Part shown: positions 54,419 through 62,044 of the stretch, one piece after another | Numbering within the stretch: the first letter of the stretch is position 1 | Layout of the letters: each line of letters begins with the position of its first letter | Source: Methylophilus sp. 42 | Lineage (GTDB): Bacteria > Pseudomonadota > Gammaproteobacteria > Burkholderiales > Methylophilaceae | Length of the DNA stretch: 64,000 bases | Assembly (NCBI RefSeq): GCF_000384155.1 | Contig: NZ_KB913031.1 | Location: 1,116,001-1,180,000 of the forward strand | Direction: 5' to 3' | The notes under the pieces: generated by a model | What the model was told of the DNA's origin: nothing | Database searches by the model: none | The model's input: only the letters and a program-made list of their open reading frames with translations | Translations under genes and position numbers: made by a program

Positions 54419-56740
54419 ATGAGAATAAAATCCAGTTCCAAATTGTGGTTGTGTTTATTGGCGGGGGTGATGCACGTCAGCGCGTATGCCGCAGAGCCTT
54501 TTGTGATTACCGATATCCGTGTCGAAGGCCTGCAGCGCACCGAACCCGGGACCGTATTTAATTACCTACCCATGCAGGTAGGGGATGTCATGAGTGACGA
54601 AAAAGCCGCGCAGGCGATTAAATCCCTGTATGCGACTGGTTTTTTTAAAGATGTGCGTATCGAAAATGAAGGCGATGTACTGGTCGTAACCGTGCAGGAG
54701 CGTCCTTCTGTCACGCAAATTGACTTTAGTGGTAATAAATCTTTCCAGACAGACAAAATCAAGGACGGCCTGAAGCAAATTGGTATCGCAGAAGGCCAGA
54801 TTTTCGATAAATCCCAACTTGACAGAGCCGAGCAGGAAATCAAGCGCCAATACCTGTCACAAGGTAAGTATAGCGCCGAGGTGAAAGCGACGGCCAGTCC
54901 GCTGGAACGTAATCGTGTGGCTATTCGTTTTGAAATTACCGAAGGCCCGGCCGCCAAGATCCGCGACATCAATATTGTCGGTAACCATTTATTCAAGACC
55001 GAAGATCTGCGTGCCAACTTTTTGCTGACCACGCCAAACTGGATGAGCTGGTGGAATAAAGATGACCAGTATTCCAAGCAAAAACTGACGGCTGACCTGG
55101 AAGCTTTACGCTCGTTTTATATGAATCAGGGCTATCTGGAGTTTTCGATTGATTCGACACAAGTGTCAATCTCGCCTGATAAGCGCGATGTGTATATCAA
55201 TATCAACCTCACAGAAGGTGAAAAATACAATATTAGCAAGACCAAACTGGCTGGCGATATGTTGCTGCCGGAAGAGGACTTGCGCAAGCTGATCAATATC
55301 CAGGATGGCGAAGTGTTTAGTCGCCAGAAGGTGACAGATGCCAGCAAAAACATGAATGACAAGCTGGGTGAAGAGGGCTATGCGTTTGCTAACGTGAATG
55401 CTGTGCCTGAAATCAACAAGCTGGAGCATACGGTTGCGTTTACTTTCTTCGTTGACCCTGGCCGTAAAGTCTATGTCAGACGGATTAACGTGCAAGGTAA
55501 TACGCGTACACGAGATGCCGTGGTTCGCCGCGAAATGCGTCAATTGGAGTCGGCCTGGTATGCTGGCGACAAGATCAAACGTTCTAAAGAGCGTATTCAG
55601 CGCTTGAACTTCTTTGATACGGTTGAGCTGGAAACGCCGGGCGTTCCAGGCATCAATGATCAGGTGGACATGAATGTGACCGTGGCCGAAAAAGCCACCG
55701 GTAGCGTGCAGTTTGGTGCTGGTTTATCGAGTAGTGATGGTGTGGTGCTTGGTTTTAACATTAACCAGCCTAACTTCCTGGGCACGGGTAATCGCGTGGC
55801 CTTGCAAGTGAATACCAGCAGTTACAATACGGTTTATTCACTGTCTTATACTGACCCTTATTACACGCCAGATGGTATCAGCCGTGGCTTCGATATTTAT
55901 CGCCGTGACGTCGATACCAGCCGCAGAAACTCCAGTACATTGAACGTTGGTACTTATAATAGCCAGTCTTACGGGGTCGGTGTACGTTTTGGTATGCCAA
56001 TGTCCGAAATGGACTTTATCAGTGCGGGCTTAACGCTGGACTTTACCGATGTTGAGCTGTCTGCCAGCAGCCCAATTCAATACCTGAACTTCTGCGGTAA
56101 TAACAATGGTTGTAGCAGTAACTCCATCGTGTTTAACGCAGGCTGGACGTATGACTCGCGTGACAATATCCTGTTCCCGCGTCGTGGTGTTTTGCAACGT
56201 CTGTCCGGAGATGTGTCTATTCCAGGGTTGGATTTGCAATATTACAAAGTCAGCTATCAACATAGTTGGTACAAAGACTTAGGTAAAGACTTCACGCTGA
56301 TGCTGAACGGTGAAGCTGGTTATGCTGACAGTTATGGCGGCAAGAACTATCCGTTCTTCAAGAACTTCTATGCCGGCGGTGTGAACAGCGTACGCGGCTT
56401 CCTGAACTCCTCCTTGGGGCCGCGCCAAATCAACCCAAGCACAGGTTCAGACTTTGCCGTGGGTGGTACCAAGCGTTTCGTTGGTAACGTTGAGTTGTTT
56501 ATGCCGGTGCCATTTGTATCGCAATCCAACCAGTTCAGGCTGAGTGCATTTGTCGATGGCGGTGGTGTCTATGGTAAAGATGATTCAATTAACTCTGAAT
56601 ACTTGAGATTCTCGACCGGTGTGGGCGTGACCTGGGTGTCTCCATTCGGACCATTGAAGCTGGTACTGGCCAAACCGTTGAACGATAAGAGTGGTGATGA
56701 CACACAAATGTTGCAATTCCAGTTCGGTCAGCAATTCTAA
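54419..56740 (+). CDS. bamA: Outer-membrane assembly factor BamA
   Basis: 773-residue Omp85 protein. A signal peptide (cleavage after AYAA, residue ~25) is followed by five POTRA domains (about residues 26-425) and a 16-strand barrel. The conserved VRGF lock motif is in NSVRGFLNSSLGP, and the protein ends in a Phe (FQFGQQF), the usual outer-membrane C-terminal signature. It folds other outer-membrane proteins with the Bam lipoproteins. Confidence 0.96.
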   Translation: MRIKSSSKLWLCLLAGVMHVSAYAAEPFVITDIRVEGLQRTEPGTVFNYLPMQVGDVMSDEKAAQAIKSLYATGFFKDVRIENEGDVLVVTVQERPSVTQIDFSGNKSFQTDKIKDGLKQIGIAEGQIFDKSQLDRAEQEIKRQYLSQGKYSAEVKATASPLERNRVAIRFEITEGPAAKIRDINIVGNHLFKTEDLRANFLLTTPNWMSWWNKDDQYSKQKLTADLEALRSFYMNQGYLEFSIDSTQVSISPDKRDVYININLTEGEKYNISKTKLAGDMLLPEEDLRKLINIQDGEVFSRQKVTDASKNMNDKLGEEGYAFANVNAVPEINKLEHTVAFTFFVDPGRKVYVRRINVQGNTRTRDAVVRREMRQLESAWYAGDKIKRSKERIQRLNFFDTVELETPGVPGINDQVDMNVTVAEKATGSVQFGAGLSSSDGVVLGFNINQPNFLGTGNRVALQVNTSSYNTVYSLSYTDPYYTPDGISRGFDIYRRDVDTSRRNSSTLNVGTYNSQSYGVGVRFGMPMSEMDFISAGLTLDFTDVELSASSPIQYLNFCGNNNGCSSNSIVFNAGWTYDSRDNILFPRRGVLQRLSGDVSIPGLDLQYYKVSYQHSWYKDLGKDFTLMLNGEAGYADSYGGKNYPFFKNFYAGGVNSVRGFLNSSLGPRQINPSTGSDFAVGGTKRFVGNVELFMPVPFVSQSNQFRLSAFVDGGGVYGKDDSINSEYLRFSTGVGVTWVSPFGPLKLVLAKPLNDKSGDDTQMLQFQFGQQF

Positions 56741-56792
56741 TGTTTGAACAGCATCAGGTTGTGACAAGGCAGGCTCGGAAGGGAGTGATCGC

Positions 56793-57290
56793 ATGAGAAG
56801 GATTCTGGTAGGGTTGCTGGGCCTCTTGCTGTGCTGCGGCCAGGCGATAGCTGCTGATTTCAAGGTTGGCTATGTGCAGGTAGATAAACTGTTGCAGGAA
56901 GCGCCGCAAACAGCTGAAACTGGCAAAAAGCTGGAAAAAGAGTTTAGCCCGCGCTCACTGGAGCTGGACAAGTTGCAAAAGCAAATTCGCGACCTGGAAT
57001 CCCAGTTGGATCATGACCGGGCCAACATCGTTGAGTCTGACCGTCGTCAAAAAGAGCGACAGTTAAATAACCTGCGTCTTGAATTTCAGAGCAAGCAGCG
57101 TGAATTGCGTGAAGATATCAACCTGCGCAAGAACGAAGAACTGGCTTTATTGCAGGAGCGTATTAACAAGGCGGTGCAAACGGTTTCCGAAAGCGAAGGC
57201 TATGACCTGGTCGCTTACAGCGGCGTGGCGTATGCCAGCAAACGTATCGATATTACAGATAAAGTCCTTAAATTGCTGGGTAAGAAATAA
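56793..57290 (+). CDS. skp: Periplasmic chaperone Skp/OmpH
   Basis: 165-residue secreted chaperone. A signal peptide ends AIAADFKV; the mature protein is dominated by long charged coiled-coil helices (residues ~55-120, e.g. RRQKERQLNNLRLEFQSKQ) like the tentacles of Skp, which carries unfolded outer-membrane proteins to BamA. It is 52 bases after bamA and reads into the lipid A genes. Confidence 0.94.
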   Translation: MRRILVGLLGLLLCCGQAIAADFKVGYVQVDKLLQEAPQTAETGKKLEKEFSPRSLELDKLQKQIRDLESQLDHDRANIVESDRRQKERQLNNLRLEFQSKQRELREDINLRKNEELALLQERINKAVQTVSESEGYDLVAYSGVAYASKRIDITDKVLKLLGKK

Positions 57291-57336
57291 CCAGCGATCA
57301 TCGTTCTCAAGTTATTCTCAAGGGTAGTACTTCACT

Positions 57337-58395
57337 ATGGCGCAACACTTTACATTACAAGAGATTGTTGCGTCTCTGGGTGGACAGGTCGACGCTGGCA
57401 CGCATACCGATACAGCAACGGTAAAGCTGTCTCGCTTAGCCTCTCTGGCGCAAGCGCAGTCTGGTGCCATTGCATTTTTTAATGACACCAAATACACGCA
57501 ATCATTGCAGGTCACGCAAGCAGCGGCGGTGATCCTGCGGCCAGAACATCGTCACTTAACGATGTTGCCATGTATCCTCACTGATAATCCATATGCATAC
57601 TTTGCCAAGCTGTCTGCATTGATGAATCCGCCGCGGCAGTATGTGAATCACGTGCATGCCAGCGCCGCGATTGGTTTTGATACCCATTTGCCGTCAGAGT
57701 TGACGGTAGATGCCATGGCGAGCATCGGTGATCGCGTGAAGTTGGGGCGTGATGTGCGTATTGGCGCCGGGTGTGTGATTGAAGATGATGTCACCATTGG
57801 TGCACATACCGTGCTCGAGCCGCGTGTTGTCGTCAAGCATGGCACGGTTATTGGCAGCCATTGCCATTTATTTTCCGGCTGCGTCATTGGTAATGATGGT
57901 TTTGGCTATGCGGAAGAGCAGGGCCAATGGGTTAAAATACCGCAAATTGGCCGCGTGGTGATCGGCGATCATGTCGATATCGGTGCTAATACGACGGTGG
58001 ATCGTGGTGCACTGGATGATACGGTGATCGAAGACGGTGTGAAGTTGGACAATTTGATACAGGTCGCCCATAATGTTCGTATTGGCGCGCATACTGTGAT
58101 TGCGGGCTGCGTTGGTATTGCGGGTAGTGCCGTGATCGGCGCACATTGCAAGATTGGCGGGGCGGCCATGATACTGGGTCACTTGCACATCGTTGATGGT
58201 GTGACTATCTCACCTGGCTCCATGATTATGCGCTCGATACAGCAGGCCGGCACGTATACGGCGCTGATGCCATTTCAGAAACACGAAGACTGGCTGCGGA
58301 CGGCTGCAAACATCCGCCATTTGGAACAACACAACCTCAAGCTCAAGCAGCTTGAGCAAGCAATAAGCAACATACAAAAACATTCGGAAGATTGA
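57337..58395 (+). CDS. lpxD: UDP-3-O-acylglucosamine N-acyltransferase
   Basis: 352-residue enzyme of lipid A synthesis that adds the second 3-hydroxyacyl chain. The N-terminal uridine-binding domain is followed by a left-handed parallel beta-helix of hexapeptide repeats (residues ~105-300), with catalytic His in [12 protein letters not shown] and a family motif [19 protein letters not shown]. The C-terminal helix (~320-352) is normal. It overlaps neither neighbour; fabZ is eight bases away. Confidence 0.96.
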   Translation: MAQHFTLQEIVASLGGQVDAGTHTDTATVKLSRLASLAQAQSGAIAFFNDTKYTQSLQVTQAAAVILRPEHRHLTMLPCILTDNPYAYFAKLSALMNPPRQYVNHVHASAAIGFDTHLPSELTVDAMASIGDRVKLGRDVRIGAGCVIEDDVTIGAHTVLEPRVVVKHGTVIGSHCHLFSGCVIGNDGFGYAEEQGQWVKIPQIGRVVIGDHVDIGANTTVDRGALDDTVIEDGVKLDNLIQVAHNVRIGAHTVIAGCVGIAGSAVIGAHCKIGGAAMILGHLHIVDGVTISPGSMIMRSIQQAGTYTALMPFQKHEDWLRTAANIRHLEQHNLKLKQLEQAISNIQKHSED

Positions 58396-58403
58396 GAGAA
58401 TTT

Positions 58404-58868
58404 ATGGCTGAAAACACAATGAATAGCATGGATATTCATGAGATTTTGGAACACCTGCCGCACCGCTATCCATTTGTGCTGGTTGACCGTGTATTGTCAA
58501 TGGAACTCGGTAAAGAGATTACTGCCGTTAAAAACGTTTCGGTCAACGAACCATATTTCCCTGGCCATTTCCCATATCACCCAGTGATGCCAGGCGTGTT
58601 GATTGTTGAAGCCATGGCACAAGCCGCTGCTTTACTCTCTTTTAAAACAATGGGCACCAAGCCTACCAGTGATTCTGTGTACTATTTTGCTGGTATTGAT
58701 AGTGCTCGCTTTAAAAAACCGGTTTCCCCTGGAGATCAGATTATTTTGAACGTCAAAATTGATCGTATCTTAAAAGGTATTTGGAAATATAGCGCCGTTG
58801 CCAAGGTTGGTGACGAAGTGGTCGCTGAAGCCAATATGATGTGTATCCTGAAAGCCATTGAAAAATAA
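58404..58868 (+). CDS. fabZ: 3-hydroxyacyl-ACP dehydratase FabZ
   Basis: 154-residue hot-dog-fold dehydratase of fatty acid synthesis. ATG at 58404 has GAGAG upstream; a start 12 bases earlier lacks it. The active site His is in [15 protein letters not shown] and Glu in [11 protein letters not shown]. Its position between lpxD and lpxA balances the use of hydroxyacyl-ACP between phospholipids and lipid A. Confidence 0.96.
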   Translation: MAENTMNSMDIHEILEHLPHRYPFVLVDRVLSMELGKEITAVKNVSVNEPYFPGHFPYHPVMPGVLIVEAMAQAAALLSFKTMGTKPTSDSVYYFAGIDSARFKKPVSPGDQIILNVKIDRILKGIWKYSAVAKVGDEVVAEANMMCILKAIEK

Positions 58869-58911
58869 CCATAGATGCGCCTGCCCTTAAAGGCGGGCCA
58901 TACACGTAAAC

Positions 58912-59691
58912 ATGCAAAGCCTGATTCATCCTACCGCATTGATTGACCCTAAAGCTGAGCTGGATAGCTCAGTAGAGGTGGGTCCCTATACCACGATTGG
59001 TGCGGGTGTCCGCATTGATGCAGGCACCAAGATTGCCGGGCATGTGGTGATTGAAGGGCCCACCACCATCGGCAAACATAATGAAATTTTCCAGTTTTCT
59101 TCACTGGGCGCGAAGCCTCAGGATAAGAAATTCAAAGACGAGCCAACCTTGCTGGAAATTGGTGACCATAACACCATCCGTGAGTTTTGTACCTTTAACC
59201 GTGGCACGGTGCAGGACAAAGGCACCACCAAAGTTGGCAGCCATAACTGGATTATGGCCTATGTGCACATCGCCCATGATTGTATCGTCGGTAACCATAC
59301 TATTTTGGCTAATAACTCATCGCTGGCCGGGCACGTGACCATTTACGATCACGCGATATTGGGTGGCTTCACGCTGATTCACCAGTTCTGCCAGATCGGC
59401 GAACATATTATTACTGCGGTCGGTTCTGTGGTGTTTAAAGACATTCCGCCTTACGTGACTGCCGCTGGTTATGATGCAGCACCGCATGGTATCAATGCAG
59501 AAGGCCTCAAACGTCGTGGCTTCAGTGCTGAGAGCATTCAGCAAATCAAACGCGCCTATAAGGTGCTATACCGTCAGGGGCTGTCATTTGAAGAGGCCAA
59601 GATTGCATTGGCTGAGATGGAAAAATCCTGCCCTGAAATCGGCCTCATGACTCGATTTCTCGCGCAAACAACGCGCGGCATTGTACGTTAA
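58912..59691 (+). CDS. lpxA: UDP-N-acetylglucosamine acyltransferase
   Basis: 259-residue first enzyme of lipid A synthesis. Hexapeptide repeats form most of residues 1-190; the catalytic His lies in WIMAYVHIAHDCIVGNH. The C-terminal helical domain (GLKRRGFSAESIQQIKRAYK) is standard. It follows fabZ by 43 bases. Confidence 0.97.
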   Translation: MQSLIHPTALIDPKAELDSSVEVGPYTTIGAGVRIDAGTKIAGHVVIEGPTTIGKHNEIFQFSSLGAKPQDKKFKDEPTLLEIGDHNTIREFCTFNRGTVQDKGTTKVGSHNWIMAYVHIAHDCIVGNHTILANNSSLAGHVTIYDHAILGGFTLIHQFCQIGEHIITAVGSVVFKDIPPYVTAAGYDAAPHGINAEGLKRRGFSAESIQQIKRAYKVLYRQGLSFEEAKIALAEMEKSCPEIGLMTRFLAQTTRGIVR

Positions 59692-59703
59692 TTCAAAGAA
59701 ACT

Positions 59704-60867
59704 ATGGCTAAGATTGCAATGGTGGCGGGAGAGGCCTCCGGAGACTTGCTGGGCTATCACCTCATTCAGGAGCTGAAATCACTGCATCCTGACGTTGAGA
59801 TTTTTGGCATTGCTGGTCCTAAAATGATGGGCCTGGGCGCCAAATCATTATTTCCGATAGAACGCCTGTCAGTACGTGGTTATCTCGAGGTGCTCAGGCA
59901 TCTGTGGGGCTTGTTAAAGCTGCGCAAGCAGTTGTACAAGCATATCCTGAAAGAGCGGCCGGATGTGTTTATTGGCATTGATGCGCCGGACTTCAATTTC
60001 TGGTTAGAGCGTAAGCTCAAAGCCAAAGGCATCGCGACCATCCATTACGTCAGCCCTTCGATCTGGGCCTGGCGGCAAAACCGCATCCATAAAATCAAAC
60101 GCGCTGTTTCACACATGCTGGCGCTGTTCCCGTTTGAGCCTGCGCTGTATCAGCAGGTTGGTGTGCCTGTGACGTATATCGGCCACCCTTTGGCGGATGC
60201 TTTGCCCATGGAGCCGGATGTTGGCCAGGCCAGGGAAAAGCTCAAATTGAAGAAAAACCATGTGGTGATTGCCATGTTGCCAGGCAGTCGCCAGTCTGAG
60301 GTGAATTTTCATGCTGAGTTATTGCTGGAAACTGCCATTGTGTTTGATCGCTTGATGCGTGAGAACGGACAGCAGGTTCAGTTTCTGGTGCCGCTGGTGA
60401 CGCGCGAAACGCGTGACATTTTTACCAGTGCCTGGCACCAGCTATTAACGCAAAAACCTGATACTGCCATAGACCTGCAAATTATGTTTGGCCATGCGCA
60501 TGATGCGATGACCGCGGCAGATGCCGTGTTAGTTGCCTCAGGCACGGCCACGCTGGAGGCGGCTTTGTTGAAAAAGCCCATGGTGATCACTTACAAAATG
60601 TCTAATATGAGCTGGCAGTTGCTTAAACGCATGCGCTTGCAGCCTTATGTTGGCCTGCCCAATATTTTAGCTGGCGAATTTATCGTACCTGAGTTGTTGC
60701 AAAAAGAAGCGACGCCAGAAGGTGTCGCACAGACACTCTACAATTTACTGGCAGATAAAACCGGTCTCGCTGTGTTGCAGGAAAAATACCGCCATATTCA
60801 TGCACAACTCAAACAAAACAGTGCGCAGAAAGCCGCCGCTGTCGTCAAACAGTTTTTACAGGCTTGA
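59704..60867 (+). CDS. lpxB: Lipid A disaccharide synthase
   Basis: 387-residue GT-B (family 19) enzyme that joins UDP-2,3-diacylglucosamine and lipid X. The start [20 protein letters not shown] is typical, as are [31 protein letters not shown] and [12 protein letters not shown]. It begins 12 bases after lpxA and its stop overlaps the rnhB start by one base. Confidence 0.97.
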   Translation: MAKIAMVAGEASGDLLGYHLIQELKSLHPDVEIFGIAGPKMMGLGAKSLFPIERLSVRGYLEVLRHLWGLLKLRKQLYKHILKERPDVFIGIDAPDFNFWLERKLKAKGIATIHYVSPSIWAWRQNRIHKIKRAVSHMLALFPFEPALYQQVGVPVTYIGHPLADALPMEPDVGQAREKLKLKKNHVVIAMLPGSRQSEVNFHAELLLETAIVFDRLMRENGQQVQFLVPLVTRETRDIFTSAWHQLLTQKPDTAIDLQIMFGHAHDAMTAADAVLVASGTATLEAALLKKPMVITYKMSNMSWQLLKRMRLQPYVGLPNILAGEFIVPELLQKEATPEGVAQTLYNLLADKTGLAVLQEKYRHIHAQLKQNSAQKAAAVVKQFLQA

Positions 60868-61448
60868 TGTTGATGCAAGGACTTTGTGGCATTGATGAAG
60901 CTGGTAGGGGGCCGTTGGCCGGTGCGGTGTACGCGGCGGCGGTGATTCTCGACCCGGAACGGCCGATTGCTGGCCTGGCAGACTCAAAAAAACTGTCTGA
61001 AGCCAAGCGTGATGCGTTGGCCGTTGAGATTAAGGCGCATGCACTGGCATGGGGCATTGCCAGCGTCAGTGCGCAGGAGATCGATGAGATCAATATCCTG
61101 CAAGCCAGCCTGCTGGCCATGCAGCGCGCCTACCAGGCGATGGTGGCACAGTACGGGGTGCATGCAACACTCATCCAGGTCGACGGTAATCGCAGCCCGA
61201 AATTTGAGTTACCTTGTGAAGCAATTGTCAAAGGCGATAGTAAAGTCGCTGAAATTTCTGCCGCCTCTATCCTCGCTAAAACGGCCAGGGATGCTTCCTT
61301 GCTGGTGCTTGATGCCCAATATCCACAATACGGTTTTGCACAGCATAAGGGCTATCCCACGGCCTTGCATTTGGCGCGTTTGGCGCAATATGGCATCACG
61401 CCGGAACATAGGCGTAGCTACGGTCCGGTTAAAAAACTCCTAGCGTAA
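60867..61448 (+). CDS. rnhB: Ribonuclease HII
   Basis: 193-residue nuclease that removes ribonucleotides from DNA. The active-site DEAGRG motif is in [12 protein letters not shown], with the later Asp residues in [10 protein letters not shown] and KTARDASLL. The ATG at 60867 shares its A with the lpxB stop; a second ATG at 60873 is possible. It is the last gene of the lipid A operon. Confidence 0.95.
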   Translation: MLMQGLCGIDEAGRGPLAGAVYAAAVILDPERPIAGLADSKKLSEAKRDALAVEIKAHALAWGIASVSAQEIDEINILQASLLAMQRAYQAMVAQYGVHATLIQVDGNRSPKFELPCEAIVKGDSKVAEISAASILAKTARDASLLVLDAQYPQYGFAQHKGYPTALHLARLAQYGITPEHRRSYGPVKKLLA

Positions 61449-61568
61449 CTTGGGCGGTTTTGCCCAGGTTCCTGCATCAACTGATTCACGCGCTTGTTCT
61501 GGCGTATTCTCGTCGGTAATCCAGTGTTTAAATTTCTCTGGCGATGATCGCGCGCGTTGTGCGAGCAC
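61440..61568 (-). CDS. Possible 42-residue protein or gene remnant
   Basis: A GTG-started minus-strand frame, overlapping the rnhB stop, encodes a protein-like polar sequence with [18 protein letters not shown] and [15 protein letters not shown]. The frame is closed by a stop upstream near the AT-rich block. It could be a small gene, or the preserved C-terminal end of a lost gene. AAGAG precedes the GTG but very closely. Confidence 0.35.
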   Translation of the reverse strand: MLAQRARSSPEKFKHWITDENTPEQARESVDAGTWAKPPKLR

Positions 61569-61690
61569 GCTCTTTATGCCGATTGACTTTTAAATGTTAA
61601 TAAAAGTTAATAATATTATGTTATTGTATTTATCAGCATCATATTTTGAGTGTGGATATATTACTTTAACCTGATTGAGAGAGCCTGATT

Positions 61691-61918
61691 ATGTATGACA
61701 ATCCATTGACACCGGCGCTATCTGATTTAATGAAAGCCTGCCAGAAATTTAAAACCACAGAATCCAAGGTGTTGGCCGTCCATTTAAACAAGTCACCGGC
61801 CACCGTGCGCACCGAGTTTCAGCGCGCCATGGCACTGATGAACGTCAACTCACGCTATGCAGCACTTAAAACTGCTGAGGAAAATGGTTGGCTGGAAGTA
61901 TCGTCAAAAAAGCATTAA
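61691..61918 (+). CDS. LuxR-type helix-turn-helix mini-protein
   Basis: 75-residue protein consisting of little more than one HTH domain: LAVHLNKSPATVRTEFQRAM followed by MNVNSRYAALKTAEENGW, which resembles the C-terminal DNA-binding domain of LuxR/NarL regulators, with no receiver or ligand domain. GAGAGAG lies ahead of the ATG. It is preceded by an AT-rich promoter-like stretch (about 61590-61680) and followed by a long dyad and the large duplicated-module gene, which it may control. Confidence 0.7.
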   Translation: MYDNPLTPALSDLMKACQKFKTTESKVLAVHLNKSPATVRTEFQRAMALMNVNSRYAALKTAEENGWLEVSSKKH

Positions 61919-61925
61919 ATCATAT

Positions 61926-61962
61926 CAATTGCATCTATTTTCTTAGAAAATGTATGCAATTG
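61926..61962. promoter_or_regulatory. 37-bp dyad between the HTH gene and the large gene
   Basis: CAATTGCAT..ATTTTC and GAAAAT..ATGCAATTG form an inverted repeat of 17 pairs with two mismatches and a TTA centre. There is no T-run on the + strand. It could be an operator for the HTH protein or an RNA hairpin. Confidence 0.55.
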
Positions 61963-62044
61963 CAGTATGGTCTTCTTTCGTTCAGTTGCGTAATTTGAAT
62001 GCTTCAAATGTATTCAATCATAACCTGACTGAGGATGAAGCACC

